A stretch of 64,000 bases of DNA from positions 21,548,960 to 21,612,959 of the forward strand of contig LS997564.1 of NCBI GenBank assembly GCA_000469685.2, given 5' to 3'. Source of the DNA: Haemonchus contortus. Its lineage: Eukaryota > Nematoda > Chromadorea > Rhabditida > Trichostrongylidae. The notes below the pieces were generated by a model that saw only the letters and a list, made by a program, of their open reading frames with translations, was not told the DNA's origin and did no database searches. The position numbers and the translations under genes are program-made. This document shows, piece after piece, positions 44,680 through 53,885 of this stretch. Within the stretch, counting starts at the first letter, position 1; each line of letters begins with the position of its first letter.

Positions 44680-45310
44680 TTAGTTTTTCAAAGTCAAAGA
44701 TCTTGGGGTTAATTTATCTGCTGGTCTGAAGTGGAGCTGTCATATAGACGAAATTTCAAGTAAAGGACTCAAACTGGTGCATCTTCTGTTCAGGAATATC
44801 CACACTTCCGAAACCACCGTCCGGATCAGACCATACAAGATGTATGTTCTCCCGATAGTCGAGAACTGTAGCCCCGTCTGGAGCCCCTACCTGGTTAAAG
44901 ACATCCAGTAGATTGAAAAATTTCAGAAATCGTTCACTACAATTTTGTATTATCGAGCGCTCTCAAGTGTCGATTACCCCCGATCGTTACCATGTTACCA
45001 GACTTGACTTCGGGTGCTACACTTGAAGAGCCTGTTTCATCGGCGTGTTGGAGCTGATCTTGTTTTAGCATTCAAGCTTCTGAAAGGACAATTGCGTTTG
45101 AAGCCTCCCCAGTTCTAGACATTCCGGCCATCTCGAGGACGAACAGGCACCTTCAATGTTTTCAATCACAAAATGGGCAACCGAAGTCGGGAACTACGAG
45201 TTAACAGCTATATAATACGAACTACAAAGTGCCTGCAGTCGTTACCTTCCCAACTTCTGGCGTTCGGTAACTCAGCACAATTCAAAAAGGCTATCGCAAA
45301 AACCAATATT
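44680..45310 (+). mobile_element. CR1/Jockey-type LINE, RT C-terminal part (pseudogene)
   Basis: Plus-strand frames read VKDLGVNLSAGLKWSCHIDE, then KGLKLVHLLFRNI, YKMYVLPIVENCSPVWSPYL, IEKFQKSFTT, YRALSSVDYPRSLP and RSRELRVN. This is the conserved region after the RT palm in CR1/Jockey-group LINEs. A few stops and frameshifts break it. The clade differs from the RTE copies elsewhere in the window. Confidence 0.8.
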
Positions 45311-45731
45311 TTGAGTCTGTTGGGCATCGGCGACGTGTCTTGATATCTCCTTGCTTGCGCTACTCTCTTTATTGATAGCTCAGTGACTCCTTAGTTGGTC
45401 CTGCTTGGACATGACTTGCCCAAGCACACCTGTTGGCTAGACACATCAGCTGGCGGTCCAATTTTTATCCAATCATACTTCATCGTCTCCCCAGAGCTCT
45501 GGATCTGAGAGGACACCGGTCGCAACTCGTCTGCTATCATGTACCTCACCCAGGACACTCGCCAAGCTTGCCGTCTCCACGTGGATTGTCGGTATACCCG
45601 TGTCTCGAATTTTCGGCAAGCCCCTATGACCCCGTATGTGTCGAGTGGGCATCATAGCCGACTGATGCAGGCCTGTGTCTAAGGCAACGCTTGGCTGTTG
45701 CACGTTGAGTGTGCTCGGCTATCCTCTCCTG

Positions 45732-45774
45732 TCAACAGGTACGACTCAGGAGTTTCCTGAGTCGTACCTGTTGA
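45732..45774. repeat. Perfect 20 bp hairpin with 3 nt loop
   Basis: TCAACAGGTACGACTCAGGA at 45732 is followed by GTT and its exact inverse ending at 45774. The right arm leads directly into an endonuclease-like frame (LLIIGDFDAPAG). It is too perfect to be chance. It could mark a rearrangement junction where a LINE endonuclease end was duplicated in inverse orientation. Confidence 0.9.
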
Positions 45775-46125
45775 TAATCGGTGATTTCGATGCGCCGGCT
45801 GGTTATCTATTCACCACTTCAGTTCTTTAGTCCAGGCTTAATTGTTAACAATGAGCCAGACCGTTCAACGAGCGAATCGTAATTTCCTATTTTCTTTGCT
45901 CTCTCTTCTTTCCGTCCCAAGTAGTGAGCTGATTCAAAAAAGGATTGTTTTAATATACATTTTAGTCATGCTCAGTTCCTTTTTTCCCTTTTTTGGTTGG
46001 TTTCTGTTTTTTTTGTTAATCCTATACCTAACATCTTTGCAGTCTCGTTAGTTCTTGCATTGCAGGACTGTAGCGCGTCCTCGGGCGCATAGTAAATAAA
46101 TAACTAAATAAATAAATGAATAAAA
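45772..46125 (+). mobile_element. LINE endonuclease scrap and LINE 3' tail
   Basis: From 45769 the plus strand reads LLIIGDFDAPAG, an endonuclease GDF motif, then stops. After a T-rich section, the end near 46040-46080 gives CAGTCTCGTTAGTTCTTGCA and CTGTAGCGCGTCCTCGGGCG, followed by a TAAA-rich microsatellite (about 46090-46125), which looks like a LINE 3' end with its simple repeat. The order endonuclease after RT shows these pieces are rearranged or from two copies. Confidence 0.55.
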
Positions 46126-46792
46126 TTTTAGTTGTGATACTTGCCTGTGTGGTAAACCATTTCCAGAAATAACCAGAGAAAATCAACTGGTGAAGATTGT
46201 GGGGATCGTGCTTTATTCTCTTAGAGAGGTGTTGGGCAAGGCACTTCAGAGTAACTCGTAGGAACAATTATTTACGCTAGCGACATCACCGACGGTAGAA
46301 CTCATATCATTGTTCGAAATGGAGACTTTGGGCCTAGCTACTCCAACTATACATGCTTAGTTTGATGTCCATCATTCAATCTTGCCCTTTTTCGCAATCA
46401 CTGCGGAGCCTCCTTGAATCGGTGAATCCACATGGACATTGACTCACAACTTCTTGCACATCTAGCAAGAATGAAGAACCTCGTACGGTGGAGAAACAGA
46501 CGACATAACACGGCCTAATCGTGTTCAGCTGGTGTTTTTGTTGTACTTTTTTTGAAGTTCGAGGCTTGTATGTATAAGGGAGTTGAAGAGCACAAACGGC
46601 AGCAGGATTCGGTGGTACCCGTTCAGCCGATACTGCACGGCATATCAGGGTATACAAACATGAGTTGGTTTTTGTGGTGGCTAAAAACTCTGCGCTATAC
46701 AGATCCGTAACAGGCCAATGTTTTACTATATTCGAATATCAACATGATAAATTATGATGTGTTGATCGAGTGTCATGTATTAAGCCACTCAC
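46126..46792. other. Unassigned spacer, possible intron of SRT exon 2
   Basis: On the minus strand this follows the SRT exon 2 donor. The minus-strand frame at 46376-46657 (93 codons) shows no receptor helix, so no third SRT exon is supported. Confidence 0.4.
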
Positions 46793-46933
46793 AAAATGGA
46801 AGTAGGCTGGGAGAAATGAGCCTACAACAAGATCCATGATGTCGATGAAGCCGTTGAAGAACATCAGACAATAACAAGGAGTCTTCAGAAGGTTGCCTCG
46901 AAACATTCCTATCAGGCACATCACGTAAAGACT
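46793..46933 (-). CDS. SRT-like serpentine chemoreceptor, exon 2 (partial gene)
   Basis: On the minus strand, CATCATTTTAG (acceptor, AG at 46934-46935) precedes a 141 bp open exon that ends at 46793 before GTGAGT (46787-46792). It encodes exactly 47 codons in phase 0: SLYVMCLIGMFRGNLLKTPC, then YCLMFFNGFIDIMDLVVGSF and LPAYFHF. This matches the end of helix 1, the basic intracellular loop with the conserved cysteine, and helix 2 of SRT-family receptors. Phase and content fit exon 1 at 31703-31849, but that lies 15 kb away on the other strand. No further exon is seen on either side. Confidence 0.7.
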
Positions 46934-46935
46934 CT

Positions 46936-47943
46936 AAAATGATGGATTTTTTGAGAATACAATACAGAAGTTTCATAATGCTACTAACAAATTGAAACCT
47001 ATTTTCCATCTTCTCCTTATCTTTTTTTCTCAACTCACCTCTAAGGTGTGCTATTCTAGACCCTTGCTGCTTCATTTCTGTAGCTTCAGCAATTTTTGCA
47101 AAATTCTCGAGTTTGTTGTGTTCGTGGAATGGGTTCTTTTTCCGAATAAATTCTGCTTTTCTATTTTGTTTGAAAACTCAAAATGTTTTTCAAGTACCAA
47201 TCCTCATGTTTTTGACGCTCTTTTTCACCGTATTCTTCTTCCTTCCACGCCTAATGTTCTTACTGGTTTTTCGTATGTTTTTTCAAAATTACCATTCACT
47301 GTCTTTTGCGTGTTCCATCTACATCATTCCTAAACAGCATTCTGGTGCTTTATTCTCCTTAACTGTTACGCGATGTTGTGAAAAGTGCCTCCTCTTAGTA
47401 ATTATATCTCGCACCAGTCCATGTATATCACCTTGTGAGCTTCTCGAAATTAACAAAATTTTCCCGATCCACGTCACCCATTCCCGAGCCATAATGGCGC
47501 CCTATCTAAGTTAATAACTTCCATGCCTTTCCCCACCACCACTTTCGGCGCTCCACCCGTCTTGTCTCTGAAAGTCCCTAATTAAGAGCAGAAAAAAGGT
47601 TATTCGGTCTTCAAAATAAGGCTCACCACAAAGATGGTTCCCGAAACGGCGTAATAAGATCCCTGCATCTTGTTCACCGAGCCTCTGCTCTCCCATTCAA
47701 CTAAGGAGCGACCACTGCAGTTGTATTCAGATGCATCTATAATCCATGGAATGTTGAACCACAACACATACATCTGTAACAGAGTATAAATATATACAAA
47801 GGTAGGACGACATTATAACATCAAATTTTGCACACTTTGATTACAGAATCTATATATAGTATATAGTAGCACAACCAAGGATATAGAATAAACTAAGGAC
47901 AACCAAGAGTGGTGTTTTGAACTATTGTGATATCGATACGGTA
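46936..47943. other. Unassigned, T-rich on plus strand
   Basis: Plus-strand frames here are hydrophobic because of T-rich composition and are not supported as proteins. A GTGAGT donor after AG lies on the minus strand at 47033-47039, but the frame before it is not phase-compatible with SRT exon 2. Confidence 0.4.
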
Positions 47944-48027
47944 CAGGGATCACATGGTGTACCGTACCACCCGAGGTCACGTAGCATTTCGCAATGCCGT
48001 GACCTTGCCAGAGGCATGTGATCCCTG
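47944..48027. mobile_element. 84 bp TA-flanked mini-element
   Basis: CAGGGATCACATG at 47944 and CATGTGATCCCTG ending at 48027 are perfect inverse copies flanked by TA (47942-47943, 48028-48029). A second complementary block (GAGGTCACG / CGTGACCTT) lies inside. Small TA-flanked hairpin elements are typical minimal Tc1/mariner-type MITEs. Confidence 0.75.
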
Positions 48028-48133
48028 TATATAAGAGGTCCAAGATGATTAGTCATCATCCAGGCTATTGCGTAAGCCGTGTGCGGTGTGCCCGCCCACC
48101 CACCCAGGTGGTGTTTTATATATAATTTTACAG

Positions 48134-49235
48134 CTCCACGATTCAAGGAAGTTGCAGCCTTGGCGGTCAAAGCAGAGCAGTTGGGACTTCTGCGCATCAG
48201 CAACGTCATTATAGACGCAATCAATCCGGACAGAGCACCGTCTACTATCAGAACATACACATCCGAAAGGGCTCTTAGCTACTTCTGTGGGTCGCTGCAG
48301 GGAGTGGATGAAGAGATTCAAGACTCCCTTCTAGAAGCAGTTGAGCGATCGCTACCACCCTTCAGCATCGTACTAAAATTCGGCCAGAGCAGATGGGAAA
48401 GATCATCAAAGTAGGGAGCACAGATAGGGATCCAAAGGTCATACAAGCTGCGGCATTAGCCTTAATTCAATTTAAGGCGCTACTCAGAATCAGTGAGGCC
48501 CAAGCCCTGCGCGTATTAGATGTCAAAAACACTCATAACGATGAACGGCAGGTTAGCATCTCGAAAGCCGAGACAAATCAGCATGCCAAGGGGGCATTCG
48601 TCTCTATACGCTTTAATGCCCAAGAGCGCGCTTTATGGAGTGAGTATCTGTCGATTCTGGGAAATGCGACATTTCTTTTTCAGTTAGGGTCCACGGGGCT
48701 TCCATTGGCACTTTCAACCCTAAGGGACAGGCTTAAGCATATTTTAAGCAAGGCCAACCTCCAGTGGTCCAACATAACATCGCACTCTTTCAGAGGGGGT
48801 GCAGCCAGGGTGCGCTTCGTTGCGCGCGTCCGCCGAAACTAGGTCACGCCGCAGCCGTCGCATGAGGCGGGACGCCCACGATACTTGAAAGACGTCGCAG
48901 TTGTCAGTGGGGCATACGGTTTGCGCTTGATTCACGGCAGCCAGCTCAAAGAGAATATAACACGTGCAATTGCAAATCATTAGCCACACTGAGACTTGAT
49001 GGTACTGTAACGTCATTACGAGATCTCAGTGGGGTACGCCGCACGAAAAGTGGGCGGGGTGACCTACTTTTGATGGAGGCGCGCAACGGACGTTCTCCGT
49101 GCAGCCACGCAAGCGCTCAGTATGGGAGCTCATCAAATGGATGTTATGCAGGCTGGGCGTTGGAGGACACTACGAGGGTTTCAGAATTGTATCACGCCCA
49201 AAATTTCACCCGTAACTTCATCATTTACTTCGTGA
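48134..49235 (+). pseudogene. Tyrosine recombinase/integrase-like protein, interrupted
   Basis: An acceptor-like TTTTACAG ends at 48133. The frame then reads APSTIRTYTSERALSYF, an N-terminal SAM-like core-binding domain. A frameshift near 48358 moves to a second frame with FKALLRISEAQALRVLDVK (first catalytic arginine), SISKAETNQHAKGAF (beta-hairpin lysine) and ITSHSFRGGAA (HxxR). The frame is then cut by a 291 bp MITE (48808-49098). Across the MITE the reading frame resumes in phase through MQAGRW (the H/W position) and ends at 49235. The expected nucleophilic tyrosine after GRW is cysteine (TGT at 49188-49190). Such recombinases occur in DIRS/PAT-type and Crypton-type elements; no RT of that kind is seen nearby, so the class is unresolved. 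Confidence 0.8.
48808..49098. mobile_element. Mutator-type MITE, 291 bp, 9 bp target duplication
   Basis: GTGCAGCCA occurs directly before (48799-48807) and after (49099-49107) the element. The ends are inverted repeats of about 45 bp sharing CGTTGCGCGC(G/C)TCC and AGTAGGTCAC(G/C)CCGC, somewhat diverged at the outermost bases. A 9 bp duplication plus long TIRs indicates the Mutator/MULE superfamily. It has no transposase. Removing the element and one duplicate restores the host recombinase frame exactly. Confidence 0.92.
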
Positions 49236-49742
49236 TGTATTGCCTATTTACTAATTAATTATCTCTCTGATATTACGATAATCTCTGCATACTTCCCATC
49301 GCAATATGTACAGACTCATCTGATAACTTTTTTTCAAGTCGTGATTCTTGATAATATTCCCATACCTCATTCTCATGCAATGTGGCACATGTATCCGAAT
49401 CCGAACTATTCACTAGCCTCTATACTCATTAATTATACCTGTCTCGAAATATACTTGTAGTCGCTCCTCTAGATGACTCGCATGTATTGATACATTACAC
49501 ACGCAGGCATCAAAACTTATGTAATCATACATTAATACGTCATCTAATTGCACAGTATTACCGCTCATACATGGCGCAATGAACCTCTACCCCAACCTCT
49601 ATTGAACATTTAATCGATAGTTCAAAACTGTATTTATCCCAGAGTATACGGAGGTATAAGTAAAAGCATACGGGTACAGAAAAGGATTTCAGGGAAGGAC
49701 ACGGGATGGTTGAATTAGGTATACTGAAAGCCGCGTTGCACT
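49236..49742. other. Unassigned spacer
   Basis: No supported gene; AT-rich. Confidence 0.4.
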
Positions 49743-49746
49743 TCAA

Positions 49747-50326
49747 AGGCACAGTTCACGATAATTTTGGGTAATCCAGATTATGATGGAAGATGGAAGA
49801 CAACATCGAAAATAGTGCGATGAAGATGGAGAAACTGCGTAAATCGGTGTTTCCGAACTGTAAAACGGCTTTGAAAAAACGTTAAAAAGGGGCTGGACGG
49901 GAATTAGACCAGAAAAATGAAGAAAAGTAGGGCGTTTAGACGAGTTATACAACGTGTCTCATTGCGTACGTGTGGGTCTTGGTACGAATAACAGACTATG
50001 GTAAGCAAAATTCATTCACATGTAAGCATATGTAAACCTATGCATATGTAAACAAAAAAACTCTAGTAACAGCGAAAGTAGCTCACATTTTTCAGCCTCT
50101 AAGGGTAGGAAATTAAATAAGGGATCGCGGCAGCAAAAAAAATAATAGAGGGAAAAAGAATGGTAGAAAAACATCGCTTCATCAGTGGGCAAGCAACTGA
50201 TTGTGTGTGGTTCACAGAACGAATAGTTGCAATCTGTATTGTCTCGACACTCGTGTGACGTGACATCGATCAAGGGGCGGAGAAGCATTGGCTTTCCCGC
50301 CCCTCGAATGATCGTGAACCGTTCCT
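49747..50326. mobile_element. TTAA-flanked MITE (piggyBac type), copy 4
   Basis: Left end AGGCACAGTTCACGATAA is preceded by TCAA. Right end ATCGTGAACCGTTCCT is followed by TCTA, so both target sites carry substitutions. Length 580 bp. The body matches copy 1 very closely over the first 250 bp (GATTATGATGGAAGATGGAA, GGGGCTGGACGGGAAT). The right half has a deletion relative to copies 1-3. Confidence 0.8.
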
Positions 50327-50330
50327 TCTA

Positions 50331-51261
50331 GCAGACATTTGAACCAGGAACCTTTCGTTGATTACTGATTCATGAACACTTACTTAGCTAGAATCATGAC
50401 TAATGTTATCTGCCTTGAAATTCATGCGGGCTTTTTCGGTAGGGTGGAACACGGTGGAAATTTTTTGCGCGTTACAAGTATCTTTTCCGATATGTGAATG
50501 CAAACTTGCAGCTTTTAAGGGCCCTCGGCGAGTTGAATGGTATAGCGACTTGCAATAGGACACGATCGCTAGTTACCTTCTCAAATGATGCACAGCTTCT
50601 TTTTACATGCACTACTTTTGATCAATCTCGAATCATTGGTGATATTCCTAGACTGAGTGGAAAATTCAGAACAGAAAAGCCTCAGCTTCCATACAGTAGT
50701 AACAAGGGCATGAGGGCACAACACTAGCAAAGGATGAATGCAAATCCGCCGAGCAAAAAGCACTAGGCTCTAATCACAAGGCTAAATGAAAGAGAGTAAA
50801 GAAAGCATTCTCGAAATCTCGAAATGTCCTATCTATTGGCGGGATCTCCGAGTTTATTAAAAATTGTGATAATTACTCCACAACCATTGTATCGTGGGAC
50901 CTAGTTTGGTTTTTATCACCTCCAGTTAATCTGATTAAGGAGAACAAGTAAGACGAAAAGGGACAATAAACATCCCCTTCTCCTTTATCTCTCAACGCAC
51001 CATCTGAGGTGATTGCTATGAGATGTGAGGAAAAAGGAATGACTTGAGATTGCCATCAATAAAAGCTCCTGCCAAGGGTAAGCAAGTTGAAGCTGTATGG
51101 AGTTTAGACTGAACTAACAAGCAGCAAGGCAACATTGCAGAAGCTTTTGGAACCATTTTCAAGTGATTGACTTAATCACGGTGCATCGTACTCATGTGGG
51201 TCTATTGCAAGACAGGAAATGTAGTCCTAGAGTCTCTTTTTCGTGATTATGCAAGCGTCTT
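50331..51261. other. Unassigned stretch
   Basis: No supported gene. Part of 50610-50730 resembles 54215-54350 in scattered blocks (ATTGGTGATATTC / TATGATATTCTG; GAGGGCACAA), probably an old repeat. Confidence 0.4.
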
Positions 51262-51484
51262 TGGGGCGGTTATGACGTAGCGGCAAGCGGCATATGGTCA
51301 CATATACATTATTAGAGCTTCGATTCCCTGGTCGTTACTCGCCCAGGCCAACCAAGCCTTCCATCCTTTCAGGCTTGATTATTTGGTTCAGACTCGCCTA
51401 CGCATGCCAAACACCACTACGAATCTGGATGGAAGTCGAATGCCCGGGCATATTCCTCGACCTATCAAAGTCAAAAGATAAGGC
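51262..51484 (+). mobile_element. tRNA-derived SINE, copy 6 (diverged)
   Basis: Begins GGGGCGGTTATGACGTAGCGGCAAG (A box degraded), B box GAGCTTCGATTCCC (51314). Keeps CCAGGCCAACCAAGCCTTCC, CACCACTACGAATCTGGATG and GAAGTCGAATGCCCGGGCAT. The tail is lost or altered, and the middle is shorter than in copy 2. Confidence 0.75.
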
Positions 51485-51506
51485 ATCACACAGGATTTTT
51501 CACTGA

Positions 51507-51890
51507 AGGCACAGTTCACATTAGAAATGGTTCCTGCAATTTCTCTTTGCTTGAACCTGTGACCCATGACAATAGCCTAAGGGGCGCTGTCGGGTCAAAA
51601 AACGGTCAAGGTTGTGCGTGGTGAGGGCCCCAGAACCGGCCTAGTCGACGTACACACCCAAGGCGGACGAGCTTTCGAACGTTGTTCGAGCTGTAGAGGT
51701 TGCACCACTCGCACCGGGACCCACACCTCGTACGCATGCAGCTTACTGCAGCCAGCTCTATGCAATGAACAGTAAGCTGAACATTTGGACAGCTCGTCAA
51801 AATACTTTTCCCATACAACTTCTGTCGTCTCATTCTCGTACAACCCCTGATTCTACTATTTTTCAACACCAGACGACGAATTATCACAGA
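51507..51890 (-). mobile_element. Repeat related to the TTAA MITEs, copy 2, with one terminal repeat
   Basis: Position 51507 carries AGGCACAGTTCACATTAG, an end of the TTAA-MITE family. The rest aligns in reverse with 3378-3665. The minus-strand frame reads LAAVSCMRTRCGSRCEW and LGCVRRLGRFWG, similar to the frame at 3378-3665. The other terminus was not found. Confidence 0.65.
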
Positions 51891-51954
51891 GATTTCAGTG
51901 ATGATCGCAGCAGGTGAAAGAGGTTAACTGTTTTATAAGGATATGACAGGCGTA

Positions 51955-52450
51955 AATTAGTCGAAGAGCTCCGTTTGAGGGAGGAACGTTTTAAGGAAAG
52001 GATAAGCAGAGGGATTAACCAAGTGTACATGTGGAAGACAAAGAGTAAAGGTTTCGATATACGCGAGGTTGAGAGTAATTGAACTTGTCAAAATTAACAG
52101 GAGATGAGAACGAAGACAGCGTACATGAGAAAAACTAATAAGGAAAAGGTTTCGGAAGATGAGATAAGGCGATACAAAACTAATGTAAGTTCTCCTTCTC
52201 CGTCTCTCGGAAGGCCATCTTACTGTTCATGTTCGTATAGACTGTGTTTACAACAATGTCCATGTCTGTGTTAAGACAATTATATCTGTAATTTAGTTGA
52301 AGAGTGGGAGGAGCAGGAATGGGTAAACACTAACTGTATTCACAACAACAAAAAAAAACTCGAAGAACAATCTCGTAATTAGAATTCATCGTACTGATCT
52401 GGAGGAGAATAACACTGGTCCCTTAGCGGTCGAATCCTCTGGGGAAGCTC
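51955..52450 (+). repeat. Long dispersed direct repeat, copy 1
   Basis: Matches 54695-55215 in the same orientation over about 500 bp. Blocks include TATAGACTGTGTTTAC(A/T)AC, ATCTGTAATT, TCACAACAAC, ATTCATCG/ATTCTTGG, and AACACTGGTC/AACACTAGTC. The copies are diverged and bracket the two mariner elements. No coding sequence. Confidence 0.7.
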
Positions 52451-52456
52451 TATGTA

Positions 52457-53316
52457 CGTAGGTTGCCTTTTATATTTCGGGATTAGAGAGCAAAAATAAT
52501 TATTAAACATCGAAAATCGCTTCACTGCCTTTCAAAATTTCCCACATTAAGATCTATGCACTTTTGCATGCGTTCGAACCAATTGTCGAAGCACTTTTGC
52601 CACTCTGATCAAAGTATCTCCAAAACATGCATTCTGAACGCATCATTCGCTTCTTCAGGTGCCGAAAAACGTTGACCTCTCATTTAATTTTTTACGTACG
52701 GGAATAAAAGAAGTCATTCGGTGCCAAAGCCAGGGCTATATGGTGGATTACTCATCAAATCGATGTTTTGAGTGCTCAAAAATGCAGTCGTTTAAGCCGA
52801 TGTGTGAGAGCTCGCATTGTCGTGGTGAAGGGCTTTTTTTCAAATAAATTTTGTTTTACAGTCAAATGTTCATGCAATATTGAATGTATGCTAGTCCCTC
52901 AATGCCTAAGGTTGTCCCAATCTCACGATAGGTCACATAACGATCTTGCAATATTAGTTTGCGCACAGCGTCGGAACAACAACTGATTTTGGTCGACCTC
53001 CACGAAAGTCGTTTTGGAGTGGACTACGACCTTGGATGAATTCACCATACCATCGATAAACACTGGTCCTTCATCGCCAAAAATTGAACTAAGTTCATCC
53101 ATGCACTGTTGTTGAGTTAATCCACGTCGAAAATTGCAAAAAATAATCGCAATAATGTTCACGATTTAATTCCAATTTTTGGCCCCAACAAATCTTTTAA
53201 GTTAGGGTTTTCTGGGTACGTACAACCTCAAAAAGGTGAAACTTCACGATAGAGCTGTCAGTTGCTCAGTGCAACACTAGGGTTGCCCAATTCCGAAATA
53301 TAAAAGGCAACCCTCG
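52457..53316 (-). mobile_element. Mariner-type transposon 1 (860 bp, degenerate)
   Basis: TIRs CGTAGGTTGCCTTTTATATT (52457) and AATATAAAAGGCAACCCTCG (ending 53315-53316) are flanked by TA (52455-52456, 53317-53318). The minus-strand transposase starts at about 53160 with a helix-turn-helix segment (FRRGLTQQQCMDELSSIFGD). Further on, frames give FEHSKHRF-like sequence, a damaged YSPDLAP-type block (IALALAPNDFF at about 52720) and the C-terminal ERMQKCID-like motif (about 52570). Internal deletion and frameshifts have removed the first DDE residues. Confidence 0.85.
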
Positions 53317-53318
53317 TA

Positions 53319-53885
53319 TTAGGTGTGTGCATTAGTTCCGCCGTTTTTTGCGTGCAAAAACATATTTATTACAAAATTAAAACAAAATGTACTCAACCTA
53401 TGTATTGTCCCTCGTTAGCTACAACTTCTTGCCATCTTTCTGGTAGCTTGTTGATTCCGAGTCTAAAAAAGTCTTCATCTTTTGAAGCAACCCAGTCATC
53501 CACCCATTTCCGCACTTCTTCGGCATTCCGGAAGCGTGTATCTGCCAAACTGACTTGCATGAACCGGAGTTAGTAGTGATCTGATGGAGCAAGATCCGGG
53601 GAGTATGCGGGCTGAACAAGCTGATCCCATCCAAGATGTGCAATTTTTTAAGGACATTCTTTGCAACATGGGGTCTGGAATTGTCGTGGTGGAAGAGCAC
53701 CTTATGATGTTTCTTGCGATTAACGGCCGCTTTTGGGTGAGAGCTGCAGGTTCGTTCAGATGAACCTTCTTCTCCATATGTGTCGAAAAGCATCCGGTGA
53801 GCTTCACTGCCAGTTTTCTTGAAATCAAACAGCAGGAGAAGGACCTCCCGGAAAAACGATTTATCACGTTCCATGAACAATCAGT
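53319..53885 (-). mobile_element. Mariner-type transposon 2, internally deleted
   Basis: It abuts mariner 1. The low-coordinate end reads TTAGGTGTGTGCATTAGTTC, a mariner terminus. The minus-strand frame of 153 codons (53880-53419) is open. Its first 45 residues are the N-terminal helix-turn-helix (LLLLFDFKKTGSEAHRMLFD and YGEEGSSERT). It then jumps to the C-terminal third (VLFHHDNSRPHVAKNVLKKL, the second catalytic aspartate block, and WVDD-like end region). The linker and first catalytic aspartate are deleted. The second terminal repeat, expected beyond 53885, was not found. The deletion keeps the frame open. Confidence 0.8.

Noticed and set aside
46934..47039. A 105 bp GTGAGT...TTTTAG intron joining an upstream coiled-coil-like frame to SRT exon 2
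   Set aside because: The upstream frame that looks coding ends in phase 1, while the SRT exon needs phase 0; the phase 0 frame has a stop 15 bp before the donor.
46992..47514. Hydrophobic plus-strand frames that look like membrane proteins
   Set aside because: The region is T-rich, which yields phenylalanine and leucine by composition. No family signature or splice context.
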